Made by a program: the position numbers and the translations under genes
NCBI GenBank assembly: GCA_036346395.1
Contig: CM070609.1
Location: 47,006,777 to 47,070,776, forward strand
Length of the DNA stretch: 64,000 nt
Origin: Hsuehochloa calcarea
Lineage: Eukaryota > Streptophyta > Magnoliopsida > Poales > Poaceae
Reading direction: 5' to 3'
In this document: in pieces, positions 32,780-43,319 of the stretch
Layout: every line of letters begins with the position of its first letter
How positions within the stretch are numbered: the first letter of the stretch is position 1
Notes under the pieces: model-generated
Told to the model about the DNA's origin: nothing
Database searches by the model: none
What the model saw: only the letters and a program-made list of their open reading frames with translations

Positions 32780-34570
32780 TGTGGATATCATGGGGATATG
32801 CTCCAGATCTTAGGATGATGTGACAATTGGCAATGGTGTTTACGGTTTGTCGTTTCACGAGTTTTCGACAAAGTCTTAGGCATTACAGACGAGGCGATCC
32901 GGCCGGTCCTAATCTGCGGTCCGCCGGTCCCAAATCGGTCGGACCGGCTTGTCTTGGCGATCGGACCGGTGTTACCTAAAAGTGGTCAAAACAAGTGGGC
33001 CAAAAATAGGTGTTGTAGGCAAGTGAGGATCCCAATGCACTTGGTCTCATGATTTTGGAGTCTCCGAAGAAGTTCTATTCATTTTAAGTTTCGGAAGGTT
33101 TGAATTTCAAGGCATGAATTTGGCTAAGTCCCTAAGGCGGTCCGGCTCACGGGCGGTCCGACCGGTTAGGCGGTCCGACCGCTCACATGGAGCGGTCGGA
33201 CCGGTTTTGACTTGTTCGTCCGCCAACTTCGTGGCGATATTGCTTTGTTAGGTCAAAGTCATTGGTATCGTGGCATATGGTTTGCATGATGCATGTTTTG
33301 ACTAACATGGGTCAAGTTGTGAAGAACTTGTTCGCGAATTCGTGTTTGCTTGTCTATGGTTGTGCAGGTTGCTTGGTGGTCACGACGGTCGGCGAGAAGG
33401 ATCGGGACTAGACTTGGAGAGTTGAGGTCGAGCGATCGGCGATCTGCGGGTGAGGTTAATGACTCAAGCGTGACACAAGATGGACAAGGGTGACCTATTG
33501 GCAAATCCATAGTGCATGGTGAAGCGGTTTAGGTCAAAAGGTTAAAGACGACGCTTTGCGAAGCGTGCGTGTGTGACCCGTTTGTTAGTGGGCCTTAACG
33601 GGAGCCCAATTAAGTCAAACCCTAGAGAGTTCTAGGTCTCCACTATAAATAGGAGGAGGTGGGGGCTGCACCTCTCTCTCTCGCTGTTTTTTTACCTCTT
33701 TTGTTGCTTGCAAAACCCTAATTGGCTTAGGAGGAGTTGAGGTGGAGGCTAGGGCTTTTCATGGTTTGAGGTGAATTTCGTGATCTTGGATTGACCACTG
33801 ATCCATGACGGTGTGGGTGTAATCCAGCAACGATCACGTTCTTAATCTATGAAAGGTTTGCTTGAGATAAGTCTCTTTTCGTTCTTACTTTCAATTTCGT
33901 GATTTTTAGGGCTTTCTTTGATCCGCGAGTTTGTGATTGATTCTTTCACGTAAATTAGCTTGCTGTGATATGTGTGAATCTATCTAGAATCATCTTGATC
34001 ATCAATCACTCACGAACAAGCATTAGGATCAAGTTTTCGTTCTTGCTCGGTTTTAGACCCTCTGTTATTCAATTGGTAATTGCTCAGGATCTATCCAAGA
34101 ATTATCATAATATTCGATTGGAATAGGTCCTCAATAGCATAGAGAAGGTGTGTGCAAAGTTTCGTAAAGATTGAAGTTGAGAATCAAAAGTTTGACCTAA
34201 TTGCAACCGTCACGGTGATTTTCTTGTTTGGATCGGTTACGGAGCTTAGGTCGATCGCCGTCATCACCGGTCGGGCCGATTTTGGGCGGTCGACCGCCAC
34301 AGACAATGATCCGACCGCCCGGCAATCGGTCCAACCGGCTGGGTCCAGAGGTCAGACCGCCCGTGCTTTGAGATTCTGTAATCTTAGTTGATTTTGTTAT
34401 TTTGCTTAGGGTATTTAATTGGATTCAATACTAGTATTCCGCTGTACTGGTATATTGATCTTCATAGCTTCCTAATAGCTATTGGAGTGAAATTGTGTTG
34501 AATTCATTATTTGGAAAAAAGTGAGCGTGCTCCTATTCACCCCCCCTCTAGTCGCCTTTTCGGTCCAACA
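32780..34570 (+). mobile_element. 3' LTR of the Sirevirus-like element
   Basis: 1791 bp, TGTGGATATCATGG ... GTCCAACA, TATA box at 33644-33651. Followed by the GAGGC target duplication and hAT coding sequence. Confidence 0.93.
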
Positions 34571-34770
34571 GAGGCGTAGCTTCAAGTTGTAATGAACATA
34601 AACCAACTCGTGGAGCTTGTCATAACCTACTCTATTTCTCACTTTTGTGTAAACCAACGCAAATGTGCTCCAATTGTGCTCACACCCACTTGAGGACACG
34701 CACTATAATACAATCTGCATTGCATTCTTTTGCAAGACCTTCGCATGTCCTCCATACATGTACTACCATG
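34571..34770 (-). pseudogene. hAT dimerisation domain exon (element B)
   Basis: On the minus strand: YMYGGHAKVLQKNAMQIV, CVSSSGCEHNWSTFALVYT, KVRNRVGYDKLHELVYVHYN. This is the C-terminal hAT dimerisation domain, with its SSSGCxxNWS signature. Two stop codons have replaced expected residues (a Trp before YMYGG and one after QIV). A splice acceptor-like TATCGCAG lies just upstream, now beyond the CACTA insertion at 43241-43248. The exon is bounded by the Sirevirus insertion on one side and the CACTA insertion on the other. Confidence 0.9.
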
Positions 34771-34784
34771 CACTACTACATAAA

Positions 34785-35100
34785 AGGTCATCACAGACGG
34801 TTCAAAAACGTTATTACAGACGGTTTCACGAGCCATATGAGTTTATGGGTCAGTAATGATATAAGGTCATCACGCATCGCTTTTTAACCATCGTGATGCG
34901 CACTATCCTGAGCGGTTATTAACGCAGAAATGCTCGTGATGCGACTATCATAGGCGGTTATTAACTCGTAGGCTATGCGTAATAGTTGACTATTACAGAC
35001 GGTTTATAGATGAAACCATCTGTGATAGCTAATGTATCACAGACGGTTTGTAGATAAAACCATATGTGATAGATGAAACCGTCTGTGATAGTCTTTGCCT
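34785..35100. repeat. Left subterminal repeats of the outer CACTA
   Basis: Repeated and inverted ATCACAGACGGTT-like words separated by short AT-rich spacers. In CACTA elements such arrays bind the element's TNPA-type protein. Confidence 0.8.
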
Positions 35101-35234
35101 CTCGCCATTCATTTCACCTTTGTTTGGGAGAGAAGAGATCAGGAATAGAATGGTAAGACCCTGGAATGCAAGGGGGGAGAACTTGACCAGCATAAACACG
35201 GTTACACAGACAAAGGTGAAATGAATGGCGAGAG
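35099..35234. repeat. Perfect 25-bp inverted repeat
   Basis: CTCTCGCCATTCATTTCACC at 35099 continues to TTTGT; its exact reverse complement is at 35210-35234. Spacer 86 bases. Confidence 0.85.
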
Positions 35235-35481
35235 ACAGGTGAAGAGGTGTTGTAGCAGTTTTGACTCATTTGGTCTTGTTTTGGAATGGAATATCAAATT
35301 TTATAGATGAAATTGTATGTGATAGTTGACTATGCACTGTTTGAAACTATACTAGATTCGCCCCTACCACCAGGCCACCATAAATTTTACATTGTTTATG
35401 TGTTGTTAATAATGAAGCATTAATTTGTCGCATGATTTTAGTCATTATATGCTACTAGAAGTCTAGAACTGCAATTGTATT

Positions 35482-37358
35482 TGTGGATATCGTGAGGATA
35501 TATGCACGATCTTAGAATGATGAGTCAATTGGCAATGGCTTTGTTGGTTTGTAAAATCACGCGTTTTCTGTTTTGCTTCAAGGCGGTCTGACCGGTGGAT
35601 CGGGCGGTCAGACCGCCCGTGGAGAGGTCCGACCGGCCGTGGTGGCCGGTCCGACCGATAAGTTCAAAAGTTGTTTTTGGAGCTAAGCCAAAAATAGGTT
35701 GTGTAGGCAAGTGAGGGGAGTCTCCTGGATGTGGTCACATTATTTTTGGAGCTCCAGTCAAAAGTTCTATTCAGTTGAAATTTCCATAAGGTTTCGGAAT
35801 TTCGAGCTGGAAATTTGGCTAAGTCTTTTCGGGCGGTCCGACCGTGGTTGTGGATCGGTCCGGCCAGAACTGAAATCGGTCGGACCGGCCGTATGGGGCG
35901 GTCAGACCGCCGATCACTTGAACGTGAGCCTTCTGGGCATTGAGTTGATTTGATTGTGTTTATTGTATGAACTTCAATGCTTTATTGTTGTATATTGCAT
36001 TGCGGAGCTAACGTGGGTCAAGTTGTGAAGAACTTGTTCCCGGAAACGATTTGTTTGTCTATTGTCGCATGCGGTGGCTTGCGAGTCAACGGCGTCAGCG
36101 GTGAGGTGGATCGGGACTACGCTTGGAGAGCCGAGGTCCGAGCGATCATGGATGCGGGTGGTCGTGTGACTCAAGCATGGTGCGAGAATGGGCAAGATGG
36201 ATCGAGCGGGTAGTTGGTCGGTTGGTTGGATCGGCGGTGCGGAAGTCGGTGCAAGTCTCTGGGAGTTTCAGATGGGATTGGACGGAGAGTCTCTGCCGAC
36301 GGGATGAGCCGTGATCAACCTACACGTGGTGAAGCAGGCGATTGCTTCAATAGTTTTGTGTGTGTGGGTCCCATGTGTGAGTGGGTCCCAAAAGTGAAAC
36401 CCTAAGCCTCTCCTATAAATAGAAAGGGGGGAGATGTAAAACCCCCAAGCACTCATTTGGCCTTCTTCATCTTTTTCTAGGGTTTGGAGGAGAGGAGAGG
36501 AGAAGCTAGGGTTTGGAGATTGTGTGTGTGCTCCTTGTGTGAGCTCTTGTCCTCCTTGTTGGAGTGGCTTTGTAAGCATCTATTGTGATCAATCAATCTT
36601 GTGATGCTTGCTTGAAAGATCATTTGTCCTCTTTGTGTTCTTCTCTCTTTTTTTTGATGAATTTGGTGCTTTCTTGATTCAAGGGTTTATGCTTGGTCTC
36701 TTGACCTATTTTATCTTGCTTTGATGTGTGGGAATACTCCTAGAGTCATCTAGATCACCAACCCCCACAAGCAAGTCTTGAATCAAGATTTTCATATTTC
36801 TAGGGTTTGTGCACTTCTTTGGTAAAACCTTGAGAGATCAATTCTACGAAGTGGATCTGGAGGATCGTCACTAGAAATAAGTCTCTAATATCTTTAGGGA
36901 GGTGTGCTCCAAATTTGGTCAAGTTTCATTGGTTGAATCAAAAGTTGGACCAAATTTCGTTTTGAATTTGGGCATTGTTTTTCAGTACTGGACTAAATCG
37001 GTCTGACCGATTTTGTAGCAGCGATCCGACCGCCGTGTTTGAATCGCCCAGTAGTGGCGGTCGAACCGATTTCAACGGTCCGACCGCCTTGATTGGTAGC
37101 CGGTCCGAGCTCGTTGACCGTCGGTCCGACCGCGATCTCCAATGGTCGACCGCTGATGCTCGATCGAGTGAGTTCAATTCTCCACGTTTGTGTCGTGTGG
37201 TTGAGAGGGTTATCGAATTGGCACAAGGCTTCTCTGCGGCGCCATCGATCTTCTTAGCTTTCATAGCTAAAGGAGTAAAGTTCGTGTTGAATTTGATTTA
37301 GGCGAGAAAGTTGAGAAAGCGCCTATTCACCCCCCCTAGTCGCCTTTGCGGTCCTACA
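35482..37358 (+). mobile_element. Sirevirus-type solo LTR, TSD GTATT
   Basis: 1877 bp, TGTGGATATCGTGAGG ... GCGGTCCTACA, flanked by GTATT at 35477-35481 and 37359-37363. TATAAATA at 36414-36421. Palindromic CGGTC-GACCG words at 35580-35660, 35830-35920 and 37000-37160. It ends in CCTACA like the LTR pieces at 1340 and 1986, and so belongs to a subfamily distinct from the CCAACA type at 16766. Confidence 0.93.
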
Positions 37359-37363
37359 GTATT

Positions 37364-38188
37364 CTCTACAAAAATTTTATACTCACATTAAGCTTCACTG
37401 CAGTACTCGAAGCAATACTACAAACAAGGCTATAGCTATGACATCACAAATTGAGTAAATCTCACTCAATTTGGAAAATATTTTTTGCAATTTGGAAATA
37501 TCTATACTAAATGATCCATTCATCCTACATGAAATATATGTACTAAATGATCCATTCTTCATTCAACCTACACAGTGGAGGATCCAGGATTGAAATTTAG
37601 GTTGGGCGGAACGAACCATTAGTATTATCCGATAACAAAGCAAGACATACATAATACATATTGCTATCACTATAAATAGAGCATATGACATTAAATGGAA
37701 CTCAAAACTACAATTTGCATCATGTGAACATACAAAGATATGTAAAATATAGAAAATGAACCCCATCAATGAAATTTACATAACAATTTGCTACCAAAAT
37801 ACCAAATTATTGAATATACTAGTAACAACCTGTCAAAAATAGATGGATAGTGAGTATTCAGATTAATTCATCATAAATCATAAAACATAAAGACATACCA
37901 CTAAAGTACTAATTACGTTTAGGAGGCCAGGGCAATTTCATGTCTTGAAATAGTTTCTTAATTCTCGCTTGCACCGGTACTTGGGTCGCCACTCGACTCA
38001 ATGGTAAAATTACTCTTTAAATCTAGCAAATCAAATAATCAACCAATCACAATCCAATGGAATTCCGGGTCAATAGCGTAATATAAATGACTAGAACCAA
38101 ATCAAGCAATTCTTACCGTTGCCTTTGGACTTAGACTTAACATTTTGAGGAACCATCCCGATTTCTAGCTACCTGACCTGGTCGCCTA
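37364..38188. other. AT-rich interior of the outer CACTA
   Basis: No gene is recognised. A minus-strand open stretch of 68 codons (37563-37769) has no known motif. GTGGAGGATCCAGGATTG near 37575 recalls a widespread plant repeat word, but this is not enough for a call. Confidence 0.4.
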
Positions 38189-38344
38189 CACTACTACAAA
38201 ACATGCCATAGAAGACGCCTCATCACAGACGGTTCTTTGAAACCGCCTGTGATAAAATAATCACATACGGTTCCAAGACGAACCGTCTGTGATATGTAGA
38301 TATCACAAACGGTTCGTGGTTAGAACCGTCTGTGATTTTAGAGT

Positions 38345-38915
38345 TTTACCATAACTTAGATTTTTACCATGGGGTTTGGGCAGCCAATCCTCTGCCTCAG
38401 CACATAATCCTCTGCCGCGGCTGATTTTACCATGGCAACCAATACTCTGCCGTGGTAGGTAGGGTTTGGGCAGCCAATCCTCTGCCGCCGCTGATTTTAC
38501 CATGGCAACCAATTCTCTGCCGTGGTAGGGTTTGGGCAGCCAATCCTCTGCCGCAGAGCTAATCCACTACCGCGGCACACAATCCTCTGCTGCGGCACAT
38601 AATCCTCTGACACGGCAGCTAATCCTCTGCCGCACACACAATTGATGGGCAGAGTATTGGCTACCACAGCAGAGGATTATGTGCCGCGACAGTGGATTAT
38701 CTGCCGCGGCAGTGGATTAGCCCAAACCCTACCACGGCAGAGTATTGGTTGCCATGGTAAAATCCGTGGCAGAGGATTATGTGCCGCGGCAGTGGATTGA
38801 CTACCGCGGCAGTGGATTAGCTACCGCGGCAGAGGATTGGCTGCCCAAACCCTACCACGGCAAAATATCCAAACCATGGTAAAAATCCAAGTTATGGTAA
38901 AACCCTAAAATCAGA
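38345..38915. repeat. Large imperfect inverted repeat of CCTCTGCCGCGG words
   Basis: The left half repeats GGGCAGCCAATCCTCTGCCG and CATGGCAACCAATACTCTGCC; the right half carries the complements (CGGCAGAGGATTGGCTGCCC, GGCAGAGTATTGGTTGCCATG). The turn is near 38640 (CACACACAATTGATGGGCAG). The outer flanks TTTTACCATAACTTAGATTT and its complement (AATCCAAGTTATGGTAAAA) also pair. A transcript would fold into a hairpin of about 550 bases. Confidence 0.8.
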
Positions 38916-39099
38916 GACGAATTTATACAAAAACTGTCCGTGATGAGTATCTCATCACAGACGGTTTAGGGTACGAACCGTCTGTGATATGTCATCACAG
39001 AAGTTTTTTTTTAATAAAACCGTCTGTGATACTTTTGTTTTGTTGGGCGGGAAAACAAAAATTTGCACTTAATGGGCGGGCTGCCGAAAATCTCTCTAT

Positions 39100-39433
39100 A
39101 TTAACAGAGTCCTTCATCTCCTCCTTTGCCATCTCCATCTCCTCCTCTGCCATTTCTCCTCTGCCATCTCTGTCTCGCCCTGACCTTGCGCTCCGGCCTC
39201 CCGCGAGCTCGTCGCCCGCGGCCTCCTCCACCTCGCCCCAGCCTCGTCGTCGCCGGCCTCCCACGACCTCGTCGACCCCGGCCTCCTCTACTTCGTCGCC
39301 CCGTCCTCCCCTGAGTTCGTCTCCCACGACCTCCTCCACCTCGCCCCGGCCTCATCGTCGCCGACCTCCCATGACCTCGTCACCACAACCTCCCACGACC
39401 TCACTCTCTCTACTCCCCCCTTTTGCTCTGTGA
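39100..39433 (+). other. Pro/Ser-rich GC-rich block
   Basis: Degenerate repeats of the type CGTCGCCGGCCTCCCACGACCTCGTC. Open in several frames on both strands because of composition. It may be a captured exon, but no family is recognised and I do not call a gene. Confidence 0.3.
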
Positions 39434-40559
39434 TGTGGATTACTACTGTGATGGTTAGTGCTCTGTGAATGGATTGAGTTGATGCTACTGTGATGTGGGT
39501 GATGCATGCCGTGTTGTTTTTAGTGCTCTGTGAATGGATTGAGTTGATGCTACTGTGATGTTGTGGCTATTGTGGGAAAGCTAGCGAAAAGTTCAATCCG
39601 AAAATCCATATCAGATTCATTCGCGAGGCTCGAGAGGCTCCAAACGAAGTGAAAATATGTTTTTGTTTTTTTTTGCCATAGAAAAAACTATCACAGATGG
39701 TTCTAAACAAGAACCATCTGTGATAGTTACTATCACAGTGAAAATAGACTATCACAGACGGTTCGTGAATAAAACCGTCTGTGATAGTCTATTTTCACAG
39801 ACGGTTCGTGAATAGAACCGTCGGTGATAGCTTTTTCACAGACGGTTAAAAAACCGTCTGTGATGACCTCGTGTCATCACAGACACAAAAATTCAGACGG
39901 TTCAAAAACCGTCTGTGATGATGGTTTAAAACCGTCTGTGATGAGCTTTTGTGTAGTAGTGCTACCTCGCCTCCTCTCCGCAACCGCAAGCAGGAAGAAC
40001 TGAACTACTAAAGAATGAAGACAAAATCACAACAGTCAACAGCCGTCACGGCGTCACCCATTCATGCAAAGGAGAAGGTGAGAAGCAAATCGGTCAGAGA
40101 CTTTTCAGACTTCAGTTGCCATTCCATATTTCCACAGCCTGCCACTGCCAATTGACATTCCACATTTCCACAACACGTCCGCACTGTGCGCTGGCCGAAG
40201 GGAAGGGGGAAGGGTCGCTGCTCACCGGGGTCCAGGTAGGAGGAAGTCACCTCCGCTCGGTGGAGGAGGCGCGCTGGCCTTGAGGAGGAGGCGATGTGTG
40301 GTCGGGCTTAGGGGAGGAGGCGGGCTCAGGGAGGAGGTGCGCTGAGTTTGGGGGAGGAGGGGCGTCGGGTTCAGGGAGGTGGCGACTCATGCTCGAGGAG
40401 CAGGCGATGGGCTCGGGGGAGGAGGCGCACCGGACTCGAGGAGGAGGCGGCGTCTAGGACGGCGACGACGGGCTCGGGGGAGGAGGAAGAGTTAGAGAAA
40501 CTTAATCGTTTGAGTGAGGGGGCACAAGCAAAGAACCCAGGAGTCTGAATATAAATATG

Positions 40560-40800
40560 GTTGGACATCACAGACGGTTCTAAAGTAGAACCGTCTGTGA
40601 TAAGTATACATCAGAACCGTCTGTGATAAATATACATCACAGACGATTCCAATAAATAACCGTCTGCGATAATATATATCACAAACGGTTCTAAAGTAGA
40701 ACCGTCCGTGATAAATATACATCACAGACGATTCCAATAAATAACCGTCTGTGATAATATATATCACAAACGGTTCTAAAGTAGAACCGTCTATGATAAA
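40560..40800. repeat. Internal tandem/inverted CACTA repeat block
   Basis: Two copies of a unit of about 115 bp made of ATCACAGACGATTCC, AATAACCGTCTG(T/C)GATA, ATCACAAACGGTTC and GTAGAACCGTC. It resembles subterminal arrays but lies inside the outer CACTA, possibly marking a third decayed element or an internal duplication. Confidence 0.7.
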
Positions 40801-40810
40801 AATAGAACTA

Positions 40811-41460
40811 CTTTTCCCGAAGAGATAGGAAAAGGAACGTCTACTGTCTTCATGAAGAACAATTCCCGAAGAGACGGTGACGCTTTGATTTTCCAACGAA
40901 GTCGATAGCATACAAATAGCCATGAGAAGGGTAGAACTTACGCACAGAATTTCCATCTTTCCCATTTCTACTTTGTTTTAAAGTTCTTATCTCCAAATCT
41001 CTCAAGTCCGAATATGTTTCTTTAGAAGAAATAATCGGTCCTTGGAGTTCGTCCACTATGATTAAGATCATGGAAAAGATACATTCCACGGAACAAATTG
41101 ACTTTTTGACCACCTTTTGACTACCGTGAAAAAGACAGAATTCATGGATCATGATTTCAAGATAGTCGAAAAGTCAATTTAGTCTATGGATTGGAGTCTT
41201 CAAGAAATTAGTAATCCTCTGTAGGCTGAAAGTTTAATCGATGTTTATGATATAATTCTTGATATATTAGTAAAGCATTAGTTTGAGCTCAAAGTATGAT
41301 TTGTAGTTATCATATTTAATTAGTGAAGAAATTACATGTTTATATGTCAATTTTGTCATTTAAATGTTGCTGAAAATATGCTTCAACTATGATTATTACT
41401 GCTGAAATTATATCTGAATATTTGCTAAAACCGCTAATTTTACAACTAGTAGTTCAACAC
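40811..41460. other. Unassigned interior
   Basis: A minus-strand open stretch of 100 codons (40850-41152, ending in DFVGKSKRHRLFGNCSS) matches nothing I know. The repeated CGAAGAGAxxGG word at 40820 and 40865 suggests a small local duplication. The rest is AT-rich without features. Confidence 0.35.
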
Positions 41461-42797
41461 CTATGCAAAGAACTTGGCGTACTCATGCCTAATCCTACAA
41501 CCGTCGTTGCAGAAGACGACATAGTTGCCCCACCCTTCCATCATGCCGTACTCGGTGCTCGTGCATCGGTGGCCGTCCTCCGACAGTGCTTACTCCTGGC
41601 CCTACGGCCCGACCATTTTCTTCCACGCAGCCACCCGAACCACGTCCGCAGCAAGCCTCCAACACTGCTTGTACTCCCGGTTGGTCCTCTTGGCCGTCTC
41701 GCACCCGCCGCTGACCGGCTCGCCCTTGACCTGGCTGATGTAGTGCTTTTCAATGACATGCACCTCGCCGGCCATGTAGAGGAGTAGGCCAAGCACGTAG
41801 GTCATGGCCTTGTGGACGGCGACGGCCGCCTGGTCGAGGCACACGAGGCCGCGCTGCATGTCCTAGTGCGCGAAGATGAGCGTGAGGCCGACGATAAAGC
41901 ATGCCTTCGGGTTGCTGGCACCGACCAGGTTGTTGACGATGGTAAGGTAGCGCTTGTTGTCCAGCCACTTCATTGCCTCCTCCCGCTCTAACTCCGCGCG
42001 TTTCCCCACGGCACGCTCCTTGGACGTCTTGTAGATGGCCTTGCAACTTAAGTTCAAGATGTCAGAATCTTAATACAAGAATTATTCCATAAGAGAAAAT
42101 TAAAATGCCAAATTAAGGTCATTGTTGCTAGTCAGATTAGTGATATATTTATTGAAACAAAAACCAGAATGGACGTTTCTTTGCAAACTAAATTTGCCGA
42201 TATTTCAAACAAAACAAACACAACCGAGACTTTCTCCTTCAGTTCGGAACTGGGTATTGGACACAAAATGAAATCAACACGAGATTATTTTGTGCTGTAT
42301 CAACTAATACGACTTTTCAGTTTTTCTCCTTTTTATAGATTTTGAGAGGAATTACAACCAGGTCCTCTATCGGTCTCTGAAATCGAAACGAACACCTGAA
42401 GCATTCTGCCAACTAGGATGATACGCTACAGTATCATGTTTAGAAACTAACTCTAAACAAAAATATAACAGAATACTGACTCCTTTCAGACCTACCAAAA
42501 ACAAAAGAACCTATCAAAAAACTACAAGATTAAAACTAATAATGTTTCTCTAAAAATAATATAAAAATAGCAACATGTATGTATGCATGGATTGGTTGCC
42601 GCCACAAACAGTAGTATGTATTTTTGTAGGTATATAAATACGTACGTGGCTCCTAGGTTGCAGAGGTCAGCCATAGGGTGAGGAGAGCTCGCGGCCACGA
42701 GGCTGACGATGGGGACAACGACATCATGAGGAAGAGCGACGGCGATCGCCGACCTCCTCGCCTTGGTCCTCCCCGTCATGCTCTGCGTGTTTACCAT
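41461..42797 (-). pseudogene. F-box-type protein pseudogene, two exons, inside the CACTA
   Basis: Exon 1 (42797-42646) starts MVNTQSMTGRTKARRSAI and holds the F-box-like helix LPHDVVVPIVSLVAASSPHP then MADLCNLGAT. A GTACGT donor follows. Exon 2 starts at 42046 after an AG acceptor and continues the frame as CKAIYKTSKERAVGKR. Then come LTIVNNLVGASNPKACFIVG, MQRGLVCLDQAAVAVHKAM, YVLGLLLYMAGEV, and a cysteine-containing tail GHRCTSTEYG ... VVFCNDGCRIRHEYAKFF, with a stop at 41461. The layout matches grass relatives of At2g35280-type F-box proteins, thought to be substrate adaptors of SCF ubiquitin ligases. Exon 2 has three in-frame stops (after IFAH, after MVGP and shortly after that), so no full protein is made. 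Both termini and the intron are present, so a whole gene copy was captured. Confidence 0.8.
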
Positions 42798-42964
42798 GGC
42801 ACGCGATGGTACTAGCTAGCTGCGTACGTATTCAATACCGTGTGTGCTCACCATGGTGTGCGATGATCATTCTTATAAAACAATGAGTAACGTCGGCGAG
42901 CGAGACGAAGAGACGCATCGTAACATCGGCGCGCGAGACGAAGAGATGCATCGCGTGAGAATCG

Positions 42965-43237
42965 AAGCATTGAACATATCACAGATAGTTTCAACCACAA
43001 ACCGTTTGTGATACGTAATTATCACAGACGGTTCTTGTTAATAACGGTCTATGAATTATCACAGACGGTTCTTATTAAAAACCGTCTGTAATAATTACGT
43101 ATTGCAGGTGGTTCTAGCCATCGCTAGTAACATAGATGGTCACGATTGTAAAACCGTCTATGCTAATTTAGAACACTAGCGATTTCTGGGGAACCATCTG
43201 TGATGAGGCATCCAGTATAGCCTCTTTTGTAGTAGTG
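42965..43237. repeat. Right subterminal repeats of the outer CACTA
   Basis: TATCACAGACGGTTC / AACCGTCTGTAATA words in both orientations up to the CACTA terminus. Several are decayed (AACCGTTTGTGATA, GGTCTATGAATTATC). Confidence 0.8.
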
Positions 43238-43319
43238 ATGCGGCTGCGATAAACACCACAAAACATTCATACAATGGCATATAAAATAATTCATTATACA
43301 AGTTGACAAGTATAAGCAC

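Larger units (their letters stand above)
16766..34570 (+). mobile_element. Sirevirus-like Copia element, 17.8 kb with nested insertion, TSD GAGGC
   Basis: Paired LTRs of 1800 and 1791 bp (16766-18565, 32780-34570) start TGTGGATATCATGG and end GTCCAACA. They are flanked by GAGGC at 16761-16765 and 34571-34575. Order: primer-binding site, Gag with coiled coil, protease, integrase, reverse transcriptase, RNase H. That is the Copia order. A 1.8-kb untranslated stretch with several polypurine runs then precedes the 3' LTR. Long LTRs, palindrome-rich LTR interiors, long Gag and repeated polypurine tracts point to the Sirevirus (Maximus/SIRE) lineage. Frameshifts in gag and pol and a 6.8-kb insertion between gag and protease make it non-autonomous. 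Confidence 0.92.
38189..39961. mobile_element. Nested non-autonomous CACTA element, TSD CTA
   Basis: 1773 bp. Termini CACTACTACAAAACATG and ...CTTTTGTGTAGTAGTG, flanked by CTA at 38186-38188 and 39962-39964. Left and right subterminal zones carry TATCACAGACGGTT / AACCGTCTGTGATA arrays (38212-38335, 38930-39030, 39665-39955). The interior has a large inverted repeat (38345-38915) and a Pro/Ser-rich GC-rich block (39100-39430). It encodes no transposase. Confidence 0.92.
34771..43237. mobile_element. CACTA element, 8.5 kb, TSD ATG, carrying an F-box-type gene copy
   Basis: Termini CACTACTACATAAAAGG (34771) and, inverted, ...CCTCTTTTGTAGTAGTG (ends 43237), flanked by ATG at 34768-34770 and 43238-43240, the 3-bp duplication typical of CACTA/En-Spm elements. 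Subterminal arrays of ATCACAGACGGTT / AACCGTCTGTGAT lie inside both ends. No TNPA/TNPD-like transposase is readable, so it is non-autonomous. It contains a Sirevirus solo LTR, a nested CACTA element and an F-box-type pseudogene. It sits just inside a hAT exon, and the hAT frame closes across it. Confidence 0.88.

Noticed and set aside
37563..37800. GTGGAGGATCCAGGATTG word as a transposon end
   Set aside because: Reminiscent of a common plant repeat, but no partner terminus or duplication was found.
38984..39433. 149-codon Ser/Pro-rich open stretch
   Set aside because: It begins in a subterminal repeat of the nested CACTA and is mostly degenerate repeat translation; no family recognised.
38212..39960. 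Regularly spaced repeats resembling a CRISPR array
   Set aside because: Repeats are inverted as well as direct, lie inside CACTA termini with a 3-bp duplication, and the DNA is a plant nuclear genome.
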